Source of the DNA: Theocolax elegans
Lineage: Eukaryota > Arthropoda > Insecta > Hymenoptera > Cerocephalidae
Assembly (NCBI GenBank): GCA_026168455.1
Contig: JANSJX010000008.1
Location: 2,081,001 to 2,145,000, forward strand
DNA: 64,000 nucleotides
Reading direction: 5' to 3'
Positions 12,600-24,879 of this stretch are shown here, piece after piece (positions within the stretch are counted from its first letter, which is position 1; each line of letters begins with the position of its first letter). The position numbers were made by a program, and so were the translations under genes. A model generated the notes under the pieces. That model made no database searches and was not told where the DNA came from. It was given only the letters and a program-made list of their open reading frames with translations.

Positions 12600-14080
12600 T
12601 GATCCTCAACGTTCAAAATGAGAAAAATTGTACCTTTTATCTGCAACAAATTCTTTTAATGATCTAATGCATGCTATTGCAGTATTTAATTGTACTTCAA
12701 AACTCTGTACCGTCTTACTAGTTTTGTTCAGATTTTGGAGAATTTCGTCCAAAAATTTAGCCATAATACCGGTTTGTAATTGACACATATTGTTATAAAG
12801 TCGTTAGGTCTCGCAGCGAGATTTTCAAATATTTTAAAAAGAGTTTCTCGTATTGGTAGAGAATTTTGAATTAATGATTTATTAGTGTCGACGCGGCTGG
12901 ACCATCGAGTACAGTCAACTCTTTGTGGAACTCTAACACTATTGCCACTTTGATCCGATTTTAAAGCGTTTACGAGCAAGGTCCAGCGTACGTTCAAAAC
13001 AGAAAAAAATACAAACATTGCCTATAAAAACATGAAGTAATTTGTTGAAGCGACTGACGAATTAGAAGTTTTTTCACCGACAAGATTTAAGGTGTGTGCA
13101 AAATAGGGCACCCAAATTGCTAATTTATTTTCCTTGGCTTTTAAATCAATTTTTAATATTTTTAATATTAAAATATTATTTCTTTTTAAAAAATTTACGA
13201 GACCGTTAAACATATCCTGTGCTTTATGACCTTCGTTAGGTAAAATTTCTAAAAATCTTTCCACTAGTGCATCTTCTTCTATGTATATATAAATTACAAT
13301 TAATTGCCCTTCGTCGCTTATTCCATCTAATGAGACAGAATAAATTCTGGCTTTTGATATTGATTAATTATTTCGCTTTGCACGCATTTTCCAATTTCTT
13401 CAATAAGCTCTTCATAAACAGTCGAAGAAAGATAATTTACTTTTCCACTACCACGGTTTCCAACTTCTGCAATTGCAGTTTTAACAAATAATCGTATTTA
13501 GCAAATAATTCAATAATGCCTAAAAATTTCCGTTATTTACAGACCTTAGGATTTCGTTATCTCCTCTAAAAGCTAAGCATCGTATATTTACTTAAAAATA
13601 AAATAACATTTATTACACTGAGAAAAAAATTTTTTTGATTCAAAAAAAGTTTCATTAATTCAAAGAAATGCATTTCATTTTGAAATATTTAATTGAACCA
13701 AGGAAATATATGTTTAAGTAGAAGGAATATTTTTATACTTCAAAGAAATATTTCTTTGGAGGATAATTGTCAAATCTTATATTCTTCCAAAATAATATTT
13801 GATTGTTTCAACACAATCTTCTTTAAATTTAAGAAACCATTTCATTACTTTATAGAAATAATTTCTTTGAAACTGTTCATCAAATATTTCATTAAACGAA
13901 GAGAACATTTCTTTAAGTTTACATTTCATTTTGTTGATTTAAAAATAAATGCTTTCAAACAATATAATATATTAAATTGAAAAAATATTTTGTTGACTCA
14001 AACTCATGCATAATAAAATTAATAAAACGGTTTTTTTAAAAACATTCATAAAATGTAAAAAACTGACCATTAGTTACAAC

Positions 14081-14650
14081 TCAATATTTAATTGATTCAA
14101 TTACTTTACTTTGTTAATTGAATAAAATATGTATTTATTTCAAAAATATTTTAATCTTTGATTCAACAACAGGAAAATATCCGATCAATATTATGGTTTC
14201 ATTAAGTCAACAAAATAATTATTTCTTTGTATTAAAATGATTTTCGTTGGATTAAATAAATCATTTCATTGATTCACAAAAGCAATTTCATCGATACGAC
14301 TAACGAAATAATTGACTCAATAAAATGGTTTCATTAAATATATTTATGAAAAATGCATAATTCAACCAAATATTTAATTGATTCAATTACTTTATATTGT
14401 TAATTGAATAAAATATGTATTTATTTCAAAAATATTTTAATCTTTGATTCAACAACAGGAAAATATCCGATCAATATAATGGTTTCATTAAGTCAACAAA
14501 ATATTTATTTGTTTGTATTAAAATGATTTTCGTTGGATTAAATAAATCATTTCATTGATTCACAAAAGCAATTTCATCGATACGACTAACGAAATAATTG
14601 ACTCAATAAAATGGTTCCATTAACTAAATTTAATTTAACTGATGACCGAC
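14081..14650 (+). repeat. Tandem duplication, period about 286 bp
   Basis: The block beginning near AATATTTAATTGATTCAATT (14,084) and running through CTTTGATTCAACAACAGG and AAAATATCCGATCAATAT is repeated from about 14,370 with few differences. The related copy at 38.9-40.3 kb has only one such block, so the duplication arose in this copy. Confidence 0.75.
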
Positions 14651-14931
14651 AGATGGCGTCAACAAATTTTTACCATTGGTAATAATATTGTATCGCGATG
14701 TAAACCTGCAAGTGCACAATATATCCTTCGATTCGTATATAAGTGCGCTTAAGGAGTACAAGTGTATATAGTATTGCGTTTGTACTATATACACATATAC
14801 ATGTAATGCGTGCGGTAAATGTTTTAATGCGTTCTATGTGCGATTATGATTATTAAGCGATTAGGAAAATGTATGGTTCAGTTAATATCAATGATAAAAT
14901 TTCGTATAAGAATAAAAAATAATATATATAT

Positions 14932-16586
14932 GGGTGGTTCTCTGTGACATCAAAGATGAAAAAAATAAATATTGCTATAACTGTTGGAATATGTTTTAGA
15001 GGTATCCAGTAGTTCTCCTGAATTTTTTCAGATTTTTTCTGCGCCATTATTTTAAGTTACAGAGAGTCAAAGTTGACATTTTAGCACTTTTTTGCATTAT
15101 ATGCCCATTTTCATGAATTTTTAGCTCCCAGGGGATGCATTTTTCACTAAAAACATAAGTATGACTTTTTTCGTAAAATTTTCCAAACATTTCATTAAAA
15201 ATACTTTTAAAGACATAAATGTATGCTGTCACACTCTTGTAAGCCATTTAAACCTTAAATAGTGAAAATCAGCAATTCTGCTCCGGACTCTGGTAACCTA
15301 ATACTGTCTAAAAGATGTCTTTTTATAGTCAGAAACTGCCTAAAAATTTCCAGAGTGGGTCTAAATCATTAAGATCACTTATGGTCAAAATATCCGGGAA
15401 AAGTGCCCGAAATATTAATAGAAATGTATATTTGTTGCCTTATAACGATGAATCTAGTAGCATGAACATTGCAAAAAAATTTATGCACTTACCTTGGAAT
15501 GGTAGAAAAGTATCTCCACTTGTTTCAGTATCCATCTAATCCCCTGTAAGCTGCTGAAAATACAAATATTATTATAAAATTATAAAAAATTAATTTTTAA
15601 ACATCTATAATGCTGGATTTTTAGTTTTACATCCCTTACAAGAATTATAATACTAATCTGAAGGATTACTATAAAAGTATGAACATTATTATTATTATTA
15701 TTCAGCAACACATTGTTTAGATTTCACAAACTTGTCACTGTCACGTTATCATATTATTTATTATAATTATATATCCGATTTATTTATATATCTTTTGTAT
15801 TAAATACGTATATTCATTTATTGTAATAATGATGTTTATATATTTATAGTAATCCTTCAGATTAGTATTACACTTCTTGTAAGTGATGTAAAACTAAAAA
15901 TTCAGCATTATAAATGTTTAAAAATTAATTTTTTACATTTGTATAATAATATTTGTATTTTTAGCAGCTTACAGGGGATTAGATGGATACTGAAACAAGT
16001 AAACATACTTTTCTACCACTCCAAGGTAAGTGCACAAATTTTTTTGCAATGATCATGCTAATAGATTCATCGTTATAAGGCAACAAATATACATTTCTAT
16101 TAATATTTCGGGCACTTTTCCCGGATATTTTGACCATAAGTGATCTTAATGATTTAGACCCACTCTGGAAATTTTTAGGCAGTTTCTGACTATAAAAAGA
16201 CATCTTTTAGACAGTATTAGGTTACCAGAGTCCGGAGCAGAATTGCTGATTTTCACTATTTAAGGTTTAAATGGCTTACAAGAGTGTGACAGCATACATT
16301 TATGTCTTTAAAAGTATTTTTAATGAAATGTTCGGAAAATTTTACGAAAAAAGTCATACTTATGTTTTTAGTGAAAAATGCATCCCCTGGGAGCTAAAAA
16401 TTCATGAAAATGGGCATATAATGCAAAAAAGTGCTAAAATGTCAACTTTGACTCTCTGTAACTTAAAATAATGGCCCAGAAAAAATCTGAAAAAATTCAG
16501 GAGAACTACTGGATACCTCTAAAACATATTCCCACAGTTATAGCAATATTTATTTTTTTCATCTTCGATGTCACAGAGAACCACCC
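14932..16586. mobile_element. Near-perfect 1.65-kb foldback element
   Basis: Two arms of about 744 bp (14,932-15,675 and 15,843-16,586) are reverse complements with few differences, around a 167-bp spacer. The ends are GGGTGGTTCTCTGTGACATC and its complement, set in a TA microsatellite. Identical ORFs in both arms (for example MSFYSQKLPKNFQSGSKSL, 74 aa) are mirror images and resemble no known family. The copy at about 39,430 lacks the insert and gives the empty site, so this is a discrete insertion. The high identity of the arms implies recent origin or arm-to-arm gene conversion. Confidence 0.9.
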
Positions 16587-18839
16587 ATATATATATATAT
16601 GAAATTAATAATAAACAACATTTATAAATTAATATTTTTTTATTTTAGATTTTAGGCAATGAAATATTTCATTAATTCAATAAAATATTTGATTGAATCG
16701 AAACAGTACATTACAATGGCAATGAAATAAGCATTTGAATCAATTCAGTATGCGGTATTTTTAATTAAATATTTGGAGGCGCTTTCAATATAATATATTC
16801 CTAACTAAAGATTCCTAATTAAATATTAAGTATATCCAAAGCTGTACTGCTTTAAACTAATAATTTACGCATTTAACTCAAAGTCGTATTAGATTAATTC
16901 AATAAAATATTTTAAGGCATTAATTCAGTATATTGTAAACCAAGTCGTATTAGATTAATTCAATAAAATATTTTAAGGCATTAATTCAGTATATTGTAAT
17001 TCCAATGAAATATTGAACAGAATCAATTAAATATTGATTTCAATCAAATGGATATTGCATTTATCGGAAAAAACATTATATAATTGTAATAAAATACACA
17101 AATCACGCAATAAAATGTTTCTTTAAGTTTGCTTATTTCTGCTTTGGTGCAATAAAATATTTTTTAAAATCAAATATTATATTTTTTTATTTCAAATAAA
17201 TATTAAGTTGAAACTCCGCAAAGAAGGGATTTCATTGAATCAGTGAAGCCTTCTTTGATTCAACAAAATTTTTTTCTCAGTGTACGTGTTTTAATACTTT
17301 ACGCCGTATAAAGCTGTAGATTCAATCTCCTTTTCTAGTTTCATATCAATACGACCGATTTGATTAGAAAAATTATTAAAAGTCATTACTGATTTCAAAT
17401 ACTATGTTAACGTCTCATGTTGTAACAATCTCTCACTAGCATGTTTCAAATCACAAAAACCATCGCGTGTAAATTGACAGTCTTTGGGTTCGTCAAATAA
17501 TTTGCAAAGAAAAAACAATATAATCGTCCAGTTTTTGGCGAAAAGTAAAGCCAAGAACGATGTATAATTTTACCCGTTTTGGTCTTACGTTGGAACATAT
17601 TTACACTGCCCTTTCTGCATTTACTGCCATCTTGTTGTTCAACTGATTCATTTTTTAACAGAAGATTATTATTGCATCGCTGGACATGTGAGTTATAATT
17701 TTTAATCCAATAATTAATATTATCTTTCATTACCATTGGCCAGACACCTACATCGTAAGATAAACTATGATCTTGCTCGCTTTGAACCTAAAAAGTATAA
17801 TAAATAAAAAGAAATCGGACGTTCCAGATATTTTCGCGTAATCTTAGTTGGAAAATCAACCGATTTTGTAAAAAATGTCTGGACTTTGAATAAGTGAAAA
17901 ATTTGAATTTGATTTTAAAAATAGAGATTTCGATATTTGAAAATCTGATATATAAATAGAATTAGAATGTATCATTTTTTTGTACGATATCAGCTGTCAG
18001 TATTTGTAAAATTAATCATCAAATTTTCGGCTGAGCAAAATAAGATGCACAAATGTAGCTAAAAACATCTTCTTAGCGTTTTGGGGCAACTTTAAATGAG
18101 TATAACTTGAACACCTAATTAACTTTTTTAAACAAACGACAAACAAGAAGAAAGATCACATACACAAGTAAATCAAACAGCGTCTGCAGATCCATTAAAA
18201 ATATTAAAAATTGGTAATTTGATTAGAGTTTGAAAAAGTAAAAAATTTGAAAAAGACAAGGCCGAAAAAGGAAAAAGTAAAACATCAAAACATCGAAATC
18301 GAAACATAGACTGAGAAAATAATAAAATTGTAGTATTATGCAGAAAAAAATTATGATTATAATTCGAATATGTTCAAAAAACAGCTACAGTATTAATGAA
18401 AAAATTCGATACAATTGATTGTTAAAGAATAAACTTAAAATATATTATTTTCATATTTACTTCAATTTGTTTATTTTCGTGACTAGGTGAAGGTGTAGGT
18501 GTCACGAAACTATTCACGCTCTCTTGTATATTCTTATCTAAAGAAGGGTTAGCAGATTCGATACAGAGGGATGAGGAGGTTACAGAAATATTAAATTCAG
18601 ACATAGCATGTGTTTTGCTAAGAATTTCGTTTTCTTTTTTTTTTGTTTGTTTGATGCCAGTCGACGTTTTGCAGCACCACTTAAATACGAAGGTTTCGTT
18701 TTATGTACCAATACAATGATTATTTTTAGTACATTTAACCAATTAGATTCACAGTTGTAACAAATTGAAAAAATCATTATTTTTTTAATAACTTGACAAT
18801 TAATGTATACATATGTGATATATATAATCAAAAATATCA

Positions 18840-20440
18840 TCTACAAGGTAAGTTTAGATTTTGATGTACCCATATTAAAAAGTCTCTTTATAACGTTACG
18901 CAACGATCCCGCAGATTAACCTTACGAAAGTCGCATCTATACATCGTCTGCTTACATCGACATCGCATCATCTGCCGATCTGCGTGTGCCCTGTAAACAT
19001 GCGTGGATATAGGCTGTACGTATGTGTACAATATTTAATACACTGCACACACGTACGGGGTGCGCGCGCGTTCAACTTTTGCCGTTTGCGCGGGGGAGTT
19101 TGCGTAATATATAAATTATGTAGATTCCGATTGAAACTTTAAACGCGCGAGAGGATGAAGAGAGGCTGTGCGTGACGCCGCCCGCGGGGCCAAACACACG
19201 TAGTTATAGATGTACACACACACGCACACACACATACACACCTTGTGCGCATGTGAATGTATATATCTATATAGTTGCACCTTGCACATCAAACTCGATG
19301 AGTGACGAGCAACGAATCCGAGGTTGAGAGGAGGTATTATACATGTACATGTTCGTGCGTCTGAGATGACGGGCAAGGACACCTGGTTAATGGATGCAAA
19401 GTGAATTCTGTATAGACGTCATTATCGCAGAATTTCTTGATCAACTCGTCGTTTTTATTACGACGTGCTTTTATTTATCTACACATGTAATACATGTAAT
19501 AATATATACGTATGTTGATCGCGAGACGCGAGGTGGTTACGAAGCTGAATATCTTAAAAATAATTAGTATATATAATAAATGGTTATTAAAGGAAAAATA
19601 TAAGGACTGAATCAGCTGTATATAAGGCGTACTTGCGTCGGGCGCTATCGCACCCTTTGATTATGTCCGCGAGCTTCGCATTTGTGCAGTGCACAGCTCT
19701 TGAAATTGAAATAATCGTGCGAATGAATTACAGTTACGCATTTATATTATTTACAGAGATCACAGACTTTAGTTAATACTGATTACGTATTACATAATTG
19801 ACCTATTTGGCTGCTCGCACAGCTGTGGGCCGTGGGGGGCAGCTTGCAATGTGTCTTGTCCAATCAGTCCAGTGGTCGGCGGCAGTGAGCACTCGAGCAC
19901 TCTCGTCGACAGTCGAATGCGTAGCAACCTAGGGAAACGGGAACGATCAACGAGAAGTCGAGAACGAGCTTTCTGCAATCTGCTTAATCCTATGTTGGTA
20001 TGCAGGTCGCGAACTTACCGAGTACCCCTCTGAGCTTGAACTTTTAAGGCATACAGACGCCACATGTATCATGTATTTATTCTGAATTATCGTGTATATA
20101 TTTTATTATACTTTTTATATTTTTTATAATTTTCTATCATTTTTTACCGATACTAATTTTTTATCGTAAAAACGAGTACATACGATACAAATACATATCG
20201 TATATCGTACAAGTATATTAATATTTGATTTTCCCCATTTTTTTTGGAGATCATGTGTATAGATAACGAGATGATGAGATGATGAGATGATCTGACCATA
20301 ATTTCTGGTCAACACATGTTAAATTGGTGTATATCTAGAAATTCTGCAAATTTTCTGAAAAGGATTTCTAACAATATCTTATTTTCAAAAAATTTTACCA
20401 GAAATTCTGATCAGAAAAAGGCTCAATTTTCTACCAGGGT
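18840..20440. other. No gene assigned; CA microsatellites and a possible minus-strand exon border
   Basis: It contains a (CA)n tract at about 19,213-19,242 and a GC-rich patch at 19,060-19,200. A second GC-rich patch at 19,800-20,040 holds a consensus minus-strand splice donor (CTCG|GTAAGT, about 20,011). No coding frame leads into the donor convincingly. A short imperfect palindrome built on AATTTCTGGTCA / ACCAGAAATT lies at 20,297-20,410. Confidence 0.35.
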
Positions 20441-20450
20441 ATATAATCCA

Positions 20451-22616
20451 GTAAAAATAGGTCTGAAATCGACTTGCGAGATAGCGTTTAAAAGTTATTT
20501 TAATTTACATTTCAATAACCGTTAGGTCTACAGCAAAACGACTAGCGCCAAATAAAATAACGTATAGAATGTAGCATCGCAAACGATTTTTCATTCAATT
20601 TTCGTAAGTGTAAAATTTTGAGATAATAAAAGAAAAAGGCATAAAATTCATCCGAATAAGGAGTACGTTGTAAAATAGACAGCATAATTCCTTTTTTGAC
20701 TGATAACATGCGAAATAAACCACCATTGAAAACTTACTAAAAATTCACGACTTTTCGAAGTTGATGCTTATATTGTATTATCATACTTTTATGTATGTTT
20801 TCCATTTTGGAATTTTCGATAGGAATAAATACTAGTACAACTTTTCTAACATATCCTAATGAAATTCAAAATATTAATGAAACTTTCTCTTAAAAAATCT
20901 GACTATTTTACAAAAATTACCAATAAGTATGTAATAGCCAAGTAATGACTTTGACCAATACTAAACTTCTCAATTTTTAACTAAGGAGCAATCTTTGCGA
21001 TTTTTAATCTCTATAACTATAAAGTGTATAATTATATTACACTTTTAAAATTAACGTCCCGTATTTTGTTACTTATCGAAAAAAATTAGCTTTACGGTTT
21101 TCAACTGAAGTGTAAAATCATTAATTAGAAGTGCAATCGTCACATTCTAAGTCTTTCAAAAGTACAATAATTTATTTTACAAATTAAAAAGTATAATAAT
21201 TTTTCATTTAAAAATGTAATTTTATGCCTTATTTCATCTTAAAGTGTAACTTTGCCAATATACACTCATTATACCGACAATTTTTAACATTATATGATTT
21301 AAAATGTAGCTATTTATAAATTTTACCTGTACATTAATATTTACAACTTATTTTTCACCATACTTTGCCTATTATAAATCTTTGCCTTTCATACTAAATC
21401 TTTCTACCCTGCACCTTTAACATATGTTTATACTTTTCCTAATTTTTTATTCAATACATTTTCTGTATAGAGTGAATGTTAATGTAAAGAGATCCTTAAT
21501 AAAATCGGTCACGTATACTTGTTTTATCATATTATAATGTGTAATTATAGAAATAATATCGTATAATATTAACATGATTATATTAATTTAAGATTTATAT
21601 ATAACACGTTAAATCTAAAGTTGATCATTATTTAAGGACATTTAGGACTCAAACAATATGGATTTATTATACCCTTTCGAACCCAAGAGATTTGTTCGAA
21701 ATGTTATTTAAAAATTTGAAAACATTCACCATGAGAGTTTTAAACATTTGGCAGTGCCTGACGATTCGACTTTTAACAAGAAATAATTCCTTTTTAATAA
21801 GCAATGTTGTATCGATAATTAATTCGAAGAAATAGCAATATTTTCAACCCAAGTATTATATTGAAATTCTTAACTAAAAATTTTGACAAAATTCATACAT
21901 ATTGATAAAAGCAAGCCCAAAAACCTGGTGGTTACCGTTTGTTAAATATTGGTGCCCATTATATATTATATTATTACTATAAGATAATTTAAGAAAATTG
22001 TTATTTTAGAAACTGAAACCACTTAACACAAAACTTTAATAAAATATTTTGCACATTAGAAGACAACTATACTTATTTATAATTCTTTAGAAAGGTATGT
22101 CCAAATGCATTATCACAAAAAGCATTAATTATTTTTGAGCTAATTAATAATTCTAATTGCTAATTACACTTGTAGTATTTAAAGAGCCCAAAAAAATCTC
22201 TACGTTGCCGTGAGGTAACACGAAAAAATCAAATTTGCCTCGCTCCTGTTGCGCTTAGAGCCACGGGTGGGGGGAGAGCGGCGGCCATGTTGTCCGCGCT
22301 TCCCCTCTCTACTCCTTATTCGGATGAATTTTATGCCTTTTTCTTTTATTATCCCAAAATTTTGCACTTACAAAAATCAAATAAAAAATCGTTTCCAAAG
22401 CTAAATTTTACGTTATTTTATTTGGCGCTAGTCGTTTTGCTGTAGACCTAACGGTTATTGAGTTGTAAATTAAAATAACTTTTAAACACTTATTTCGCAT
22501 AGAACCCCTGGACCTAGGAAGCTGCAAATTTCAGAATTGTTTTCTCCGACCTCGATTTACCAAATATCAAAAATGCAACCATTTCTGTGACAAGTCGATT
22601 TCAGACCTATTTTTAC
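20451..22616. mobile_element. 2.2-kb non-autonomous element with long TIRs
   Basis: The left arm (20,451-20,665) and right arm (22,310-22,616) are inverted copies. They share GTAAAAATAGGTCTGAAATC, AACCGTTAGGTCTACAGC, GCGCCAAATAAAATAACG and CATAAAATTCATCCGAATAA. The right arm carries about 90 extra bases near its outer end. The 1.6-kb interior is AT-rich with no transposase. The right end stops about 230 bp before the TFIIE-beta start codon, so the element borders that gene's promoter. Confidence 0.8.
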
Positions 22617-22844
22617 CGGTCCAGATAACACTGTGCCGACAAAATGCCGGCAACTTGTGAGTTGTGACCACACGCAATCTGAACAGACCTATCTTCGTTC
22701 TCGTACTAATCTCTGATTGTAGACTGTGCGTGCGCCACTTGCGCCAGTGCGCATACACTTTCTTTCTGTTATAAATACCGATAAAGTTTTTACGTACTTT
22801 TTTTCAAATTACACATAAAATTTATGTTTAATTATTAATGCACT
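22617..22844 (+). promoter_or_regulatory. Promoter and leader of the TFIIE-beta gene
   Basis: The region contains alternating GCGC/TGCG words (TGCGTGCGCCAC and CAGTGCGCATAC, about 22,725-22,755), which resemble NRF-1-type sites common in housekeeping promoters. A TATAAATA stretch follows at about 22,770. Site identities are inferred from sequence only. Confidence 0.4.
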
Positions 22845-24720
22845 ATGGATCCTGCACTTCTAAGAGAACACGAAGCTTTCAAGAAAAGAGCTGCTTCTAC
22901 TCCGAGGTTAATATTAATTACTATCGCTTATACCAACAACCTAACCTAAAATTATAGATCATCTTGTCACTTGTGATGTGATCAATTTAATAGTTTATAC
23001 CTTTTCAAATTTTGTCCATATAGTCCTATTTCAATTCACTTTTCCTGGCATTTATGGTAATTTCAATTTCAGTTTGCGACTAACATTTTTCAATTTTTAA
23101 TACTCGTATTTCAATGTTTCTTTAAGATTGTTGGAGTACACGCATTTATATTTATTTCTATTTTAAAAAGCACTCTAGGCAGAGTTTCCTCTTAAATGCA
23201 TACTTTGGGTTAGCGTAATTCTGTTACAGAATGAAATAAATATAATTAGATTAGCTTTTTATAGTATTTTGATAATAGAATTTTAAAGTCTGATACATTT
23301 TTTCTGGTTAATTTATAAAACAGTTGCATTTAAAACAATTTCATTAAAACTTTCATCGAAATACTTTATTTTGCACAGTTAAATTTTTCTTAAACTGCAT
23401 AAGTATATAATTTATTTATTTTCAGTATTGAAAAAAAGAAGAGAGAACCAGAGAAAGAGATTATTCGAGATGAAGCACCCAAAAAGAAACCAAAACCTTC
23501 TACTTCATCAGGACCAAAGCTTGATATCAATACTTATAAAACTATATCTGGTAGTTCCCAAGTCAGATTTGGAATTCTAACAAAAATTGTTCAACATATG
23601 AAAGCAAGACATCAAGAAGGAGAGGATCATCCATTGACGCTTGATGAATTATTGGATGAAACAAATCAATTGGACATAGGTTCTAGGGTTAGTAAATTTA
23701 TACAATATTTAAAAAATTATTGGTGTTTTAAACTCTAAATAAATATTATACTACATTACATTGTGTATTTTAAACATATACTAAGTGTTATTAATCTTTA
23801 ATATTTTAGTAATATAAGAAATATTTTTTATAGTTAGTTCTATGTGTTATTAACAAAATTATATTAAATAACTAATTTATAAATAGTTTTTAAATTATAT
23901 TATTGTCATTTAGCTTTAATAGAATAGAATGTATGATATCGAATTAAATGAAATACAAGCAATTTAATATTAAAAATTAGCTAAGTTTCTTAGAATTGTG
24001 TTTAAAAATTTATTAATTTGTACGGCTATGGTTAAGAATTGAGTAGATTATTAATTTATATCTTCAAAATTTCTTACATTTTAATTACTTTGTAGAACAA
24101 ACAATGGCTTCTTATGGAATCTTTGCCACAAAATCCAAAAATAGAAGTTACACCTGATGGAAAATATTGTTTTAAAGCTCAGTACAAAATTAAAGATAAA
24201 AAATCATTGTTAAGGTTATTAAAACAGCATGACCTCAAAGGATTAGGTGGAATTTTATTAGAAGATATACAAGAAAGTCTTCCGCATTCCGAGAAACATT
24301 TAAAGGTATATCTACAATTAATATACTGAATTACTTTGTATGAAAAATCTTGAGTACAATATGTTCATGTTGTTCTAATCATATTTGATATATTTTTAGA
24401 ATCTTCAGAGTGAATTATTATACATTACTCGAGCACAAGATAAGAAAAAAATAGTGTTCTATAATGATAAGACTGCACATTTTCCTGTTGATGAAGAATT
24501 TCAAAAACTTTGGCGAGCTGTTGCAGTCGACGCTATGGATGATGCAAAGATTGATGAATATCTTGAAAAGCAAGGTATTAGATCTATGCAAGATCACGGA
24601 CCAAAGAAGGCTATGCCTCTGAAGAGGAAAAAACCAAGTAACAAGAAAAAACAATTGAAAAAACCAAGGGATAACGAACATTTGGCTGATGTTCTAGAGA
24701 CTTACGAGGATAATAAATAA
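22845..24720 (+). CDS. General transcription factor IIE subunit 2 (TFIIE-beta)
   Basis: Four exons join in frame: 22,845-22,906, 23,426-23,687, 24,096-24,305 and 24,400-24,720, all with GT-AG introns, giving 284 residues (the human protein has about 291). The start [16 protein letters not shown] matches the conserved N-terminus. After a lysine/serine-rich linker (exon 2) come the two winged-helix domains, beginning [15 protein letters not shown] and including [33 protein letters not shown] and [16 protein letters not shown]. Exon 4 has [33 protein letters not shown] and a basic C-terminal tail. With TFIIE-alpha it forms the nuclear TFIIE heterodimer, which recruits and stimulates TFIIH during RNA polymerase II initiation and promoter opening. 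AATAAA at 24,712-24,717 directly precedes the stop codon. All key family blocks are intact. Confidence 0.97.
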
Positions 24721-24879
24721 TTCAAGAAACTTAATTTTTAAGAAACTTTAGTAAACAAGAGAAGCTTTCAAAAGCTTAAATTTTTATTTTAAATACAAAA
24801 AATAGAGATTATATAAGTCAAGACTCGACAGTTATCCAAATACTTAGATTTCTTTCAAACGAATAACGTCACCTTTATA
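24721..24879. terminator. Shared 3' region between two convergent genes
   Basis: Only 159 bp separate the stop codons of TFIIE-beta (+) and the GTPase gene (-). AATAAA for the + gene lies at 24,712-24,717, overlapping its last codons. For the - gene, AATAAA reads on the minus strand at about 24,788-24,783. The two 3' UTRs therefore probably lie close together or overlap. Confidence 0.5.

Larger units (their letters stand above)
13616..17282. mobile_element. TIR element with TA target duplication, inserted in the hAT pseudogene
   Basis: The ends are inverted repeats, CACTGAGAAAAAAATTTTTT on the left and AAATTTTTTTCTCAGTG on the right. The element is flanked by TA on both sides (13,614-13,615 and 17,283-17,284), and the transposase reading resumes across it. 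TA duplication fits the Tc1/mariner group, but no transposase is present. The interior is AT-rich and built of degenerate words such as TTGATTCAA and ATTTCATTGATTC. It contains tandem duplications (about 286 bp at 14.08-14.65 kb, about 59 bp at 16.88-17.0 kb) and is interrupted by the foldback at 14,932-16,586. Without that foldback it would be about 2.0 kb. A second copy lies at about 38,890-40,290 in reverse orientation. Confidence 0.85.
12600..18725 (-). pseudogene. hAT-type transposase pseudogene (TTF zinc finger / ZMYM1-like), split by an inserted element
   Basis: Reading right to left, fragments appear in family order. An N-terminal basic segment (YLSGAAKRRLASNKQ, near 18,690) is followed by a probable intron (donor GAA|GTAAAT near 18,460, acceptor near 17,790) and then YDVGVWPM. 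A TTF-type zinc finger follows (HRSWLYFSPKTGRLYCFF, then a frameshift into CKLFDEPKDCQFTRDGFCDL). After the inserted element the DUF4371-like core resumes: LAFRGDNEI near 13,560, SLDGISDEGQL near 13,330, ERFLEILPNEGHKAQDMF near 13,240, then VDCTRWSSRVDTNKSL near 12,900, ending near 12,600. Frameshifts and in-frame stops break the gene, so it cannot make a transposase. Such genes belong to hAT cut-and-paste elements, and domesticated relatives are called ZMYM1-like. Confidence 0.85.

Noticed and set aside
15315..16203. 74- and 66-codon ORFs found twice as a conserved gene pair
   Set aside because: The copies are mirror images in the two arms of one palindrome and match no family. Identity reflects the repeat and is not evidence of protein selection.
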